Assembly: GCF_014925385.1 (NCBI RefSeq)
Contig: NZ_JACSDK010000016.1
Span: 1-64,000, forward strand
DNA: 64,000 nt
Source of the DNA: Pelagibius marinus
GTDB lineage: Bacteria > Pseudomonadota > Alphaproteobacteria > Kiloniellales > Kiloniellaceae
Direction: 5' to 3'
Positions 42,084-50,560 of the stretch are shown here, in pieces. The notes beneath the pieces are model-generated. The model did no database searches and was not told the origin of the DNA. It worked only from the letters and a program-made list of their open reading frames with translations. Made by a program: the position numbers and the translations under genes. Each line of letters begins with the position of its first letter. Within the stretch, counting starts at the first letter, position 1.

Positions 42084-43460
42084 GTGCTGAAGAACGATCA
42101 ACTGGAGACTTGGGACCGGGAATGTTTTTTCCACCCCTCGACCCACCTGGCGCAGTTCGCGCGCGGCGAGGCGCCGCAGCGCGTCGTCACCGGCGGTGAG
42201 GGCGTCTACATCCGCGACCGCGAGGGCAACAAGCTGCTCGACGCCTTCGCCGGGCTCTACTGCGTGAACGTCGGCTACGGCCGTCAGCAGATCGCCAAGG
42301 CCATTGCCAAGCAGGCCGAGGAGCTGGCCTACTACCACGCCTACGTCGGCCATGGCACCGAGGTCTCGATCACCCTGTCGCGCATGATCATCGACCGCGC
42401 GCCCAAGGGCATGAGCAAGGTCTACTACGGCCTCTCCGGTTCGGACGCCAACGAGACCAACATCAAGCTGGTCTGGTATTACAACAACATCCTCGGCCGG
42501 CCGGAGAAGAAGAAGATCATCTCGCGCTGGCGCGGCTATCACGGCTCCGGCCTGATGACCGGCTCGTTGACCGGACTGGAGCTGTTCCACAAGAAGTTCG
42601 ACTTGCCGCTGGCCCAGGTGATCCATACCGAGGCACCGTACTATTACCGGCGCCAGGACGACGCGATGAGCGAGGAGGAGTTCTCTGCCCACTGCGCCGC
42701 CGAGCTGGACAAGCTGATCCAGGCCGAAGGGCCGGACACGGTCGCCGCCTTCATCGGCGAGCCGGCGCTGGGTACCGGCGGCCTGGTGCCGCCGCCGGCG
42801 GGCTATTGGGCGGCGATCCAGGAAGTGCTGGCCAAATACGACATCCTGCTGATCGCCGACGAGGTGGTCACCGGCTTCGGGCGCCTGGGCTCCATGTTCG
42901 GCTCCGACCACTACGGCATCCGTCCCGACATCATCACCTCGGCCAAGGGCCTGACCTCGGCCTACGCGCCGCTGTCGGCCTCGATCATCGGCGACAAGGT
43001 CTGGAAGGTGCTGGAGCAGGGCACCGACGAGAACGGCGCCATCGGCCACGGCTGGACCTACTCGGCGCATCCCATCGGCGCGGCGGCCGGTGTCGCCAAC
43101 CTGAAGCTGGTCGACGAGTTGGACCTGGTGAACAACGCGCGCGAGACCGGCGGCTACTTCAACACCGCGATGAAGAAGGCGCTGGGCGATCATCCTCACG
43201 TCGGCGAGGTGCGCGGCGAGGGCATGCTCTGCGCCGTGGAACTGGTCGAGGACAAGGACACGCGCAAGTTCTTCGAGCCGGCGGGCCAGCACGGCCCCAA
43301 GGTGGCCGCGGGCCTGCTGAAGCGCGGCGTTATCGCCCGGGCCATGCCGCAGGGCGACATCCTGGGCTTCGCGCCGCCGCTCTGCCTCAGCCAGGACGAG
43401 GCCGATATCGTCGTCGGCGCCATGCGCGAGGCGGTTGAGGAGGTCTTCGCCGGCGCGTGA
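42084..43460 (+). CDS. Class III aminotransferase, DoeD-like
   Basis: A 458-residue PLP-dependent aminotransferase. The PLP Lys is residue 288 in TSAKGLTSAYAPLSA, and the GSDANETNIKLVWYYN segment marks the omega-amino acid/diamine group that includes SpuC and DoeD. DoeD converts diaminobutyrate to aspartate semialdehyde, the substrate of DoeC, which fits the preceding gene 13 bp upstream. Putrescine or beta-alanine are alternative substrates. Ectoine hydrolase and deacetylase genes (doeA, doeB) are not in the window, so an ectoine role is plausible but unproven. Confidence 0.87.
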   Translation: MLKNDQLETWDRECFFHPSTHLAQFARGEAPQRVVTGGEGVYIRDREGNKLLDAFAGLYCVNVGYGRQQIAKAIAKQAEELAYYHAYVGHGTEVSITLSRMIIDRAPKGMSKVYYGLSGSDANETNIKLVWYYNNILGRPEKKKIISRWRGYHGSGLMTGSLTGLELFHKKFDLPLAQVIHTEAPYYYRRQDDAMSEEEFSAHCAAELDKLIQAEGPDTVAAFIGEPALGTGGLVPPPAGYWAAIQEVLAKYDILLIADEVVTGFGRLGSMFGSDHYGIRPDIITSAKGLTSAYAPLSASIIGDKVWKVLEQGTDENGAIGHGWTYSAHPIGAAAGVANLKLVDELDLVNNARETGGYFNTAMKKALGDHPHVGEVRGEGMLCAVELVEDKDTRKFFEPAGQHGPKVAAGLLKRGVIARAMPQGDILGFAPPLCLSQDEADIVVGAMREAVEEVFAGA

Positions 43461-43569
43461 GCCCGCAGCCGCCTCTACAAGGGTTCTTCCGGCGGGCTAC
43501 CTCTTCCGTTAAGGGATGGCGGGCGCGGGCCTTCGCGCCCGCGTCGCTGTCGCTGTTGGGGAGGAAGCC

Positions 43570-44886
43570 ATGACCGGTGCCGGATCGGGCGAACAACTGA
43601 TTCCACGGGTGAAGAACGAAATCAGGGCGGTGCGCACCGCCTTGTGGTTCCGCCCCAGTGCCTACTGCATCATCGCCGCGTTGACCGCGGCCTTCGTCGC
43701 GACCGTCGACGGCTTCCTGCCGCCCCACATCCTGGCCTGGCTGCCGGAGGTGGAGGTGTCGACGGTCACCGAGCTTCTGAAGCTGATGGCCGGCAGCATG
43801 CTGACCGTGGCGACGGTGACGCTCTCGGTGCTGATGCTGGTGCTGAGCCTCGCCGCCGGCCAGGCCTCGCCGCGCGCGGTGCCGGAGATCATGGCCGACC
43901 CGGTGACGCAGAACGCCCTCGGCACCTTCCTCGCCACCTTCACCTTCGCCCTGGCGGCGCTGCTGCTCTTCGGCTTCGGGGCGGTGGCGGGGCCGGGCGT
44001 CACGCTGATTTTCTTCGGTGCGCTCTTCCTGGTGCTGAACGCGCTGCGCTACCTGGTGCAGTGGATCCATCACGTGGCCGACACTCTGAAGATCAACCGC
44101 ATGCTTCACCGTATCCACCGCCAGGCGAAGGCGGTTTTGCAGGCCTATCTGGAAATGCAATTGAAAGGGGACGGCGAGGCCGTGGAAGCGGCCGCGGGGG
44201 AGGAGACGCAGGTCTTTCCAAAGGCCACCGGCTACGTGCAGCTCATCGATGCGGGGCGGCTGCATGATCTGGCGCGCGCACACGACCTGTCAGTTCGGCT
44301 CTGCGTGCAGGAAGGCGACTTCGTCCACGACCACCGCAGCCTCATGCTGCTGCGCGGCAGCCGCGCCGACGACGAGGTCTGCGAGGCACTGCGGGCGACG
44401 GTGGTGGTCGGTTTCGAGCGCAGCCATGAAGGCGATCCGCGCCTGGGGTTCGAACTGCTGGCGGAGGTTGCCTGCCGCGCCCTGTCGCCGGGCATCAACG
44501 ATCCGCAGACGGCCCTCGCCGCGATCGAGTATCTCGGCAGCCTGCTGGCTCTGGCGGCGGTCCGGCCGGCCGCCGATTATCCGGCATGCACGACTCCCGA
44601 CGGCCGCGTCACCTTCCTGCACCCGGATTTCGGCGCCTTGGTGGAGCGCGCCCTGCGGCCGGTGGTCCGCGATGGCGCAGGCGAAGCCGAGGTCATCGCG
44701 GCGGTGATGCAGGTACTCTGCGACCTGGCCGCCTGCGCGGCCCCGGACCATCTGGACGCTATCCTGGAGGAGGCAGAGCGCGCCGAAGCCTTCGGCATGT
44801 CGGCCCTGACCCTGGAGCGGGACAAGGAGGCCTTCTGCGAAAAGGTTCAGGAGCTGCGCGACCACGTCGCCGGCCGGCGGCGATAG
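43570..44886 (+). CDS. DUF2254 family membrane protein
   Basis: A 438-residue protein with about four hydrophobic segments in the first 160 residues (WFRPSAYCIIAALTAAFVATV; SMLTVATVTLSVLMLVLSL; TFLATFTFALAALLLFGFG; GVTLIFFGALFLVLNALRYL). A long soluble part follows, with ALSPGINDPQTALAAIEYL near residue 305. This matches the DUF2254 family, which has no assigned function. ATG 43570 follows a GGGGAGGA site; an upstream start at 43516 is less likely. Confidence 0.85.
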   Translation: MTGAGSGEQLIPRVKNEIRAVRTALWFRPSAYCIIAALTAAFVATVDGFLPPHILAWLPEVEVSTVTELLKLMAGSMLTVATVTLSVLMLVLSLAAGQASPRAVPEIMADPVTQNALGTFLATFTFALAALLLFGFGAVAGPGVTLIFFGALFLVLNALRYLVQWIHHVADTLKINRMLHRIHRQAKAVLQAYLEMQLKGDGEAVEAAAGEETQVFPKATGYVQLIDAGRLHDLARAHDLSVRLCVQEGDFVHDHRSLMLLRGSRADDEVCEALRATVVVGFERSHEGDPRLGFELLAEVACRALSPGINDPQTALAAIEYLGSLLALAAVRPAADYPACTTPDGRVTFLHPDFGALVERALRPVVRDGAGEAEVIAAVMQVLCDLAACAAPDHLDAILEEAERAEAFGMSALTLERDKEAFCEKVQELRDHVAGRRR

Positions 44887-45027
44887 CCCATCCATCAGGG
44901 CCGCTTGGCGTTTGTGCCCGTTGCAGTCGCGGGGCGGCCCCGGCACACTGTGCCATGGTCAATGCCCGGCGGACGTGCTTTGCCGTCCGCCGTCGATGGT
45001 AGAATTTGGAGAGAGGGTACGACGTCC

Positions 45028-45321
45028 ATGGCAGCCTCCAGCGATAGTTTGCATGCGCCGCGTGAGCGGCTGAGCAAGGAAACCATCCACCTGCATCAAG
45101 CCATCGTCTCCTTGATGGAGGAGCTGGAGGCGGTCGACTGGTACCGTCAGCGTGCAGACGACTGTGACGATGCGGAGTTGAAGGAGATCCTGCTGCACAA
45201 CATGCGTGAGGAGATGGAGCACGCGGCCATGGTGCTGGAGTGGATCCGCCGCAACAGCCCGGACTTCGACAAGCACCTCAAGGAGTTTCTCTTCAAGGAG
45301 GGGGACATCTCCCACCATTGA
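45028..45321 (+). CDS. EncFtn-type ferritin-like protein without encapsulin tag
   Basis: A 97-residue two-helix ferritin-like protein closely resembling the encapsulated ferritin of Rhodospirillum rubrum. The MEELEAVDWY block gives Glu31, Glu32, Glu34, Trp38 and Tyr39, and EEMEHAAM gives Glu61, Glu62 and His65. These include the ferroxidase ligands known in EncFtn (Glu32, Glu62, His65). Such proteins form an annular decamer that oxidises iron at subunit interfaces. The C-terminal encapsulin-targeting extension is missing (it ends KEGDISHH), and no encapsulin gene is nearby. ATG 45028 follows a GAGAGGG site; the longer frame from 44905 lacks similarity. Confidence 0.88.
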   Translation: MAASSDSLHAPRERLSKETIHLHQAIVSLMEELEAVDWYRQRADDCDDAELKEILLHNMREEMEHAAMVLEWIRRNSPDFDKHLKEFLFKEGDISHH

Positions 45322-45343
45322 CGGCCGTTCGACCGCAGGCTTC

Positions 45344-45484
45344 TCAGTCGCGTTGTTCCTCGCGCTCCCAGAAGGGGCCGGAGTTGCGCGCGTCGGGGTA
45401 GGCCGAGTCGTAGGACGGCGGTTTGCAGGCGGCCAGGAAGACCGCCAGGGCGATGTAGGCGATCAGCAGGGAAAGCCTGGGCAT
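45344..45484 (-). CDS. Small lipoprotein, 46 residues
   Basis: A short gene hidden inside a longer frame. It begins MPRLSLLIAYIALAVFLAAC, a signal peptide with lipobox LAAC, followed by a polar 26-residue tail. ATG 45484 has a GGGAG site 9 bp upstream. It would be acylated on the Cys and anchored to a membrane. No family is recognised. It follows the coiled-coil gene on the same strand and converges with the EncFtn gene, ending 22 bp from it. Confidence 0.6.
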   Translation of the reverse strand: MPRLSLLIAYIALAVFLAACKPPSYDSAYPDARNSGPFWEREEQRD

Positions 45485-45591
45485 CGGGTTGAACTCCCTC
45501 ACTTCGCCGCCGGAGTGGCGGCTTCCTGTCTTGATCTGGGGCGCAGCGTCTCGGGGACAAGTCTTCGCCCGGCAGGGGGCGCTGCGGCGGC

Positions 45592-45936
45592 TCAGACGAG
45601 GGCCTTGACGGCCTGCTTCAGGAGCTTGTCGACCAGGCCGAAGACCTTGGTCGCCTTTTCGGCGATCTTCACGATGTCGTCGAGCTCCTTGGTGGCCTTG
45701 CGCAGGTCGGTGACGGCCTCGGAAACCTTGTCCTGGGCTTTCTGGAAGGCGGCGGCGTCCTTGTTGAAGCGGGCCGCTTCCAATTCCACCCACTGGGTGC
45801 GCAGTTCCTGGGCGCGGTTCAGCAGCGCCTGGCGCTGCGCGATCGGGATATTGGGATCCATGGACTTGTCCACCATTTCCCCGAAGGCATCCAGGAGTTT
45901 CTTGCGGACGCTTTTGGTGGCTTTGGTCGCGGGCAT
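45592..45936 (-). CDS. Small helical/coiled-coil protein, unknown
   Basis: A 114-residue, Lys-rich, almost entirely helical protein without signal or membrane segment. Heptad-like spacing runs from about residue 38 to 100 (NRAQELRTQWVELEAARF, KATKELDDIVKIAEKATKV). I do not recognise the family. A good AGGAGAGGA site precedes ATG 45936. It lies 54 bp after a lipoprotein that is also helical, suggesting a shared transcript and possibly a shared assembly. Confidence 0.65.
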   Translation of the reverse strand: MPATKATKSVRKKLLDAFGEMVDKSMDPNIPIAQRQALLNRAQELRTQWVELEAARFNKDAAAFQKAQDKVSEAVTDLRKATKELDDIVKIAEKATKVFGLVDKLLKQAVKALV

Positions 45937-45990
45937 GGCTGTTCCTCTCCTTTGGCGCCCGGGCCGTCGCCCGGTCTTCAGCGGATCCTG

Positions 45991-46953
45991 CTAGCTCGAG
46001 GCATCGCCAGCTTTCTTGAAGGCTGCGAAGACCTCTTCGGCGGTGGCGGCGTAATTGCGCACGATGGCCACCAGGTCATAGAGGTCCTGCGGGCCTTTGT
46101 CGGAGCGGGCGTAGCGCAGCAGGGAGTCGTGTGCTGCGTCGAACTGGTCGAGAGTCTGGAGGACCGACTGCAGGGTGATGAGGCCTTCCTTGCGGGCACG
46201 GATCTTCTGATCGATTTCGCGGAGCTTGGCGAGGCGTACGGGCTCATTGCCCAGCTGCTGAGCCTGGGCATATTCGATGGAAAGCTGCGAGATTTCCTGC
46301 TGCTTCAAGGTATCGCGCTGCTGGATGACAAACTCCAGATCCTCGCGCAGCAGCGCCGAGATGTCCTGGATCGCCGGGGCCGCCTTCTCGATCGCCGCGT
46401 CAAGGGCGCGGGCCCGCTTGGCATCGATGATCTCCTTTGCGATGACATTGGAAATGGTCCGCAAGGGGGAGATCGCATCGGTGATCGGCAAACTGGCCAG
46501 GGAAGGGGCCACGTTGGACAGGTCTTCGATCAGCAGCTCGGCCGCGGCGGCGGTGCGCTCGCTGGCGGCTTTCCAGCGCTCGCTCGCGTCGCTGTCGGCC
46601 AGGTCGGCCAACATCTGTGTGTATTGCTTCAATACCGAGAAGGTGCGGTCCCGGGCGCGCAGGGCCTCCGCGGTCAGCACCGGCGTGGCGAGCTTTCTGG
46701 CATCCAGCAGGCGGTCCGGGTCCTCGCGCAGGAGCTTCAGTTCGTTCTCGCGCTCGACGTCGTTGATGCCGTGGACGTATTCCAGCGCCACCGTCGCCGT
46801 CTGGTCCGTCGCCTTTTGGAACTCGGCGATGGTCTCCTGATAGACCGAGAAGTCACGGGGGGTGCCGCAGGCGGCGAGCAGAAGGGTCAGGGCCAATCCG
46901 CTCAAGGCTTGCCGGAACGGAGTGGCGGCGCGGCGGTCGGCCTTGCTGAGCAT
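45991..46953 (-). CDS. Helical lipoprotein, unknown
   Basis: A 320-residue lipoprotein. The signal runs to about residue 28, with lipobox LLAAC and Cys at about 29. The rest is predicted helical, charged and without Cys or clear catalytic motifs (e.g. DFSVYQETIAEFQKATDQTA, EFVIQQRDTLKQQEI). A GGGGAGGGG site precedes ATG 46953. It could be a periplasmic scaffold or stress protein. Two more small proteins, one of them a lipoprotein, follow on the same strand. Confidence 0.75.
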   Translation of the reverse strand: MLSKADRRAATPFRQALSGLALTLLLAACGTPRDFSVYQETIAEFQKATDQTATVALEYVHGINDVERENELKLLREDPDRLLDARKLATPVLTAEALRARDRTFSVLKQYTQMLADLADSDASERWKAASERTAAAAELLIEDLSNVAPSLASLPITDAISPLRTISNVIAKEIIDAKRARALDAAIEKAAPAIQDISALLREDLEFVIQQRDTLKQQEISQLSIEYAQAQQLGNEPVRLAKLREIDQKIRARKEGLITLQSVLQTLDQFDAAHDSLLRYARSDKGPQDLYDLVAIVRNYAATAEEVFAAFKKAGDASS

Positions 46954-47119
46954 TTTCCCCTCCCCAGAGTCAGTGCCGCCGGACGACGCCGAGTCGGCAC
47001 AGCGGCAGCCTATCAGTTTGATTAGGCGAATTGTGAGGTGGTTTCGCCGGCAACCGCAACCGCGAATTCCGGACTAAGCCCTGAGAGGTAGAGGCGCAGG
47101 ATTTCCGGCGCCGGTCCTT

Positions 47120-47395
47120 CTAGCGATGGTTGCGGGCCGCGGCGGGACGGGAGCGGGGACGCAGCACCTTGGCCGAGTTGCTCGGCCCGGACTGCCAGTT
47201 GAGGTCGACGCCCTGTTCCTTCAGATAGGCCTCGGCGGCGGCGCGGGCCTCGGCATGGGAATCGGCAAAGCCCTGGGCGTAGAAGCGCCCGTCCTTTTCG
47301 TAGGAGACGGTCCATCGGAAACCCTCGGTGCCCTTCTGGCTGCGCGGGCCCGGATTGCCACGCCAGGGTTCGATCAGGATATCGTGCTTTTTCAT
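47120..47395 (-). CDS. Small hypothetical protein, 91 residues
   Basis: A 91-residue soluble protein. The middle (GFRWTVSYEKDGRFYAQGFADSHAEARAAAEAYLKEQG, quoted only as type: strand pair then helix) looks like a small alpha-beta fold with an aromatic-rich strand region. The C-terminal part is basic and Pro-rich. I do not assign a family. No clear ribosome site is visible before ATG 47395, and it is separated from neighbours by about 100 bp or more. Confidence 0.55.
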   Translation of the reverse strand: MKKHDILIEPWRGNPGPRSQKGTEGFRWTVSYEKDGRFYAQGFADSHAEARAAAEAYLKEQGVDLNWQSGPSNSAKVLRPRSRPAAARNHR

Positions 47396-47496
47396 GGTAA
47401 CTACGATGATTTCTTAACAGTCAGAGTCAAAGGCGGCGACCACGGGGATCATAAGCCAAGCCGAGCACCGTTGTGGACTCCGTTTTGCGGGCCGCG

Positions 47497-47745
47497 CTAA
47501 TGGCGCAGCACCAGCAGCGCACCCTCGATCAGCTTAACGACGTCGGTGTGCCCCTCGCTGGCCGCCAGGTCGCGGGCCAGCTCAAGCTTGGCGATGCCTT
47601 CGTCCGGCGTGGTGGCCGGGCGCGAGATGATGGTGGCGTCCAACTGGCTCACCGTCGCTTCCATTGTGCCGCGGTCGAGATGGTGATGATCGCGGAGCAG
47701 GCGGGCGCGAACAATGGCGAGTTCGTTCAACGTATGCATACTCAT
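47497..47745 (-). CDS. Small hypothetical protein, 82 residues
   Basis: An 82-residue soluble protein, mainly helical by composition, with His-rich LLRDHHHLDRG at about 17-27. No family is recognised. Two in-frame ATGs occur at the start (MSM); the first is taken. It is monocistronic, between another small gene and modC, on the same strand as both. Confidence 0.5.
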   Translation of the reverse strand: MSMHTLNELAIVRARLLRDHHHLDRGTMEATVSQLDATIISRPATTPDEGIAKLELARDLAASEGHTDVVKLIEGALLVLRH

Positions 47746-47844
47746 GATTAAACCCCGCTCACTGACATCTCACGTGTGACAATTCGCGGTCACCTGCATC
47801 CCGCCGAGCGCATCATACAGCAGCGCTCCACCTCTGTCGCCACT

Positions 47845-49026
47845 TCAGTCATCCTCGCCCCCGTGGCCATTTTCGGGCTGCAGGCCGGCCTCGGTTTCCC
47901 GGTCTTCCTCGGCCAGGAAGCGCTCGGCGGCGTCACGCCGGCCCAGGCTCTGGCGGTCGATCGCGACGCTCTTGATCAGCGCATAGACCTGCATCCCGGG
48001 CTTGAGGTCCAGGGCCGTCCGCGAACGCGCCGTGATGCGGGCCCAGATAGGGGCGCCGCCGGCGTCGAGCTGGAGGTCGATCTGGGGACTCTGTTCTTCA
48101 CCTATTTCTTGAATTGTGCATGGGATAATATTGAGAATACTAATATTTTCCGGTGGGCTCAGGGAGATGGAGACATCGCGGGCCCGAACCCGGACGCGCA
48201 GCTTCTGGCCCAGCGGCAGGTGCAGGTGCGGGACGCGCAGGCGCCCGCCGGCGAAGCGCAGCTCGGTGAGGCCGAACATGCGGTCCTGGCCGGCGACCGT
48301 GGTGCTCAGCACCGCACCGGCCTCGTAGCGCCCGGTCAGGGGTCGCAGGTCCAGCCGGTTGGTCAGCTCCTCCAGCGGGCCCACCGCCTCGATGCGGCCG
48401 TTGGACATCAGCACCAGCGTGTCGGCCAGGCGCACGATCTCCTGCATGGAATGGCTGACGTAGACGATGGGCAGGTCCAGCTCCGCCTTCAGTTGTTCGA
48501 TGAAGGGCAGAATCTCTTCCTTGCGCGGCTGGTCCAGCGCGGCCAGGGGCTCGTCCATGAGCAGCAGGCGCGGGTTGGCCAGCAGGGCCCGGCCCAGGGC
48601 GACCCGCTGCTTCTCGCCGCCGGAGAGGGCGTTCGGGCGGCGCTCCAGCAGCTGCTCGATACCCAGCAGGCCGACCACCCGGTCCAGGCCGAGGGGGCGC
48701 TCGGCGGCCGGCGCGCGGTTGTAGCCGTAGAGCAGGTTGTGACGCACCGAGAGGTGCGGGAAAAGGCGGCCCTCCTGGAAGACGTAGCCCAGGCGGCGCT
48801 TTTCCGGCGGCAGGTCGATGCCCTTTTGCGAATCGAAGAGGGTCTGGCCGCGCAGCACGATGCGGCCGCGCTCCGGACGCAGCAGCCCCGCCAGGGTGTT
48901 GACCAGCGACGTCTTGCCGGCGCCGGATCGGCCGAAAATGGCCGTGATTCCAGAGGCTTCGCACTGGAAGTTGGCCTCCAGATCGAGCGCGCCGAGGCGC
49001 CGGGCAATATCGACTTCCAACATCAT
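47845..49026 (-). CDS. modC: Molybdate ABC importer ATPase
   Basis: A 393-residue ModC. The ATPase domain has Walker A GRSGAGKTS (32-40), signature LSGGEKQR and Walker B LLLMDEPLAALD. A C-terminal molybdate-binding TOBE domain follows from about residue 290 (ENISILNIIPCTIQEIGEE), and the extreme C-terminus is acidic and variable. It powers molybdate uptake with ModA and ModB. About 60 bp encoding the start of the TOBE region (around 48110-48165) is strikingly AT-rich compared with the rest of the gene. It is the last gene of the mod set, after modB. Confidence 0.92.
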   Translation of the reverse strand: MMLEVDIARRLGALDLEANFQCEASGITAIFGRSGAGKTSLVNTLAGLLRPERGRIVLRGQTLFDSQKGIDLPPEKRRLGYVFQEGRLFPHLSVRHNLLYGYNRAPAAERPLGLDRVVGLLGIEQLLERRPNALSGGEKQRVALGRALLANPRLLLMDEPLAALDQPRKEEILPFIEQLKAELDLPIVYVSHSMQEIVRLADTLVLMSNGRIEAVGPLEELTNRLDLRPLTGRYEAGAVLSTTVAGQDRMFGLTELRFAGGRLRVPHLHLPLGQKLRVRVRARDVSISLSPPENISILNIIPCTIQEIGEEQSPQIDLQLDAGGAPIWARITARSRTALDLKPGMQVYALIKSVAIDRQSLGRRDAAERFLAEEDRETEAGLQPENGHGGEDD

Positions 49027-49039
49027 GGCGCCGCCTCCC

Positions 49040-49732
49040 TCAGTCGCTCATCCGGGCCCGCAGGCGCCGGGCGATGGCCTCGGAGGCCGCCAGGGCGGCC
49101 AGGGACAGCAGCACCGAAAGCACGGCAAGCCGCAGGGCGCCGGCCTCGCCGCCGGGCGTCTGGATCAGGCTGTAGAGCGCCAGGGGCAGGGTTCGGGTCT
49201 CCCCCGGGATATTGGAGACAAAGGTGATGGTGGCGCCGAACTCGCCCAGGCTGCGGGCGAAGGCCAGGACCGCGCCGGCCAGGATGCCGGGCATGATCAG
49301 CGGCAGGGTGATGGTGACGAAGACGTTGGCCCGCGAGGCGCCGAGGGTGCGCGCGGCGGTTTCCAGGCTCTGGTCCACCGACTCGATGGAAAGGCGCATG
49401 GCGCGCACCATCAGCGGGAAGGCCATGACCGCGGCGGCCAGGGCGGCGCCTTCCCAGGTGAAGGGCAGGCTGACGCCGAAGGTGGCCAGCAGCCAGGCGC
49501 CCAGCGGTCCCTGGCGGCCCAGCAGCACCAGCAGCAGGTACCCCACCACCACCGGCGGCAGCACCAGGGGCAGGTGGACGATGCCGTTCAGCAGGGTCTT
49601 GCCGACGAACTCGTAGCGCGCCAGCAGCCAGGCCGTGGCCAGCCCGAAGGGCAGGCTCACGAAGACGCTCCACAGGGCGACCCGGAGGCTGAGGCCCAGC
49701 GCTTCGATTTCCAGCGGGGTCAGGTCGAACAT
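49040..49732 (-). CDS. modB: Molybdate ABC importer permease
   Basis: A 230-residue permease with about five to six hydrophobic segments and the EAA-type loop TAARTLGASRANVFVTITLPL (about 135). ATG 49732 gives the usual ModB beginning (LTPLEIEALGLSLRVA); a longer reading overlaps modA. It forms the channel for molybdate with ModA outside and ModC inside. It starts 8 bp after modA and ends 13 bp before modC. Confidence 0.92.
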   Translation of the reverse strand: MFDLTPLEIEALGLSLRVALWSVFVSLPFGLATAWLLARYEFVGKTLLNGIVHLPLVLPPVVVGYLLLVLLGRQGPLGAWLLATFGVSLPFTWEGAALAAAVMAFPLMVRAMRLSIESVDQSLETAARTLGASRANVFVTITLPLIMPGILAGAVLAFARSLGEFGATITFVSNIPGETRTLPLALYSLIQTPGGEAGALRLAVLSVLLSLAALAASEAIARRLRARMSD

Positions 49733-49740
49733 CGCGTCCC

Positions 49741-50556
49741 TTAGCTGCCGAGAGCGGGCCGCGTAAAGCCGTGCTTGCTGAAAATGGCGGTGGCCTCCGC
49801 GCTTTGCAGGAATTCGTAGACGCGGCGCACTTCCGGGCGGTCGCGGCCGGCGACAATGGCCAGGGGATAGACGATCTTCGGGCTCGCCGCCAAGGGAAAG
49901 CTGTCGACGATGCGCACCCGCGGCGAGATCGCGGCGTCGGTTTCGTAAACAATGCCGGCCACCGCCTCGCCGCGATCGACCAGGGCAAGGGCGGCGCGCA
50001 CGTTGCTGGCCTGGGCCAGCTTGGCGGCGACCTGCTCCCACAGGCCGAGGTTCCGGAGTGCCTCGCGGGCGTAGATACCGGCGGGCACGTGGTTGGGGTC
50101 GCCGATCGCCAGGCGGCCGTTCCCCAGCAGCCGGGCAAGGTCCAACTCCGGCGACAGGCGCAGGCGCAGTTGCGAGTCCGCCGGGGCGATGAGCACCAGG
50201 CGGTTGGACAGCAGCGGCAGGCGGCTGCCGTCCTGCAGCAGCTGCAGGCCGGCCAGGTGGTCCATCCATTTCGCGTTGGCGGAAAGGAAGAGATCGGCCG
50301 GGGCGCCCTGGGAGATCTGGCGCGCCAGGGTGGAGGAGGCGGCGACCACCGGACGGATCGAGCCCCCGGTCCGCGCGGCATAGGCCTCGGCGATCTCGTT
50401 TACCGCGTCGGTGGCGCTGGCGGCGGCGAAGAGGGTGACCGGCTTGTCGTCCTCCGCCGCGCCGGCGGGCGTGGACATCGGGGCGGCCAGGCAGAAGGCC
50501 AGCAGGACCCCAAATAACCGGGACAGGCGGCAAGCGCGCTGCGGCCAGGCGGTCAT
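49741..50556 (-). CDS. modA: Molybdate-binding periplasmic protein
   Basis: A 271-residue periplasmic protein with a signal peptide (about 1-33, ending GAA). The ModA core is clear: VTLFAAASATDAVNEIAEAY, then ASSTLARQISQGAPADLFLSAN and GDPNHVPAGIYAREAL. It captures molybdate or tungstate for ModBC. It begins 4 bp after hisI, so it may be co-transcribed with hisI and perhaps metC. I see no Mo-sensing riboswitch-like structure or ModE gene close by. Confidence 0.92.
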   Translation of the reverse strand: MTAWPQRACRLSRLFGVLLAFCLAAPMSTPAGAAEDDKPVTLFAAASATDAVNEIAEAYAARTGGSIRPVVAASSTLARQISQGAPADLFLSANAKWMDHLAGLQLLQDGSRLPLLSNRLVLIAPADSQLRLRLSPELDLARLLGNGRLAIGDPNHVPAGIYAREALRNLGLWEQVAAKLAQASNVRAALALVDRGEAVAGIVYETDAAISPRVRIVDSFPLAASPKIVYPLAIVAGRDRPEVRRVYEFLQSAEATAIFSKHGFTRPALGS

Positions 50557-50560
50557 GCGG

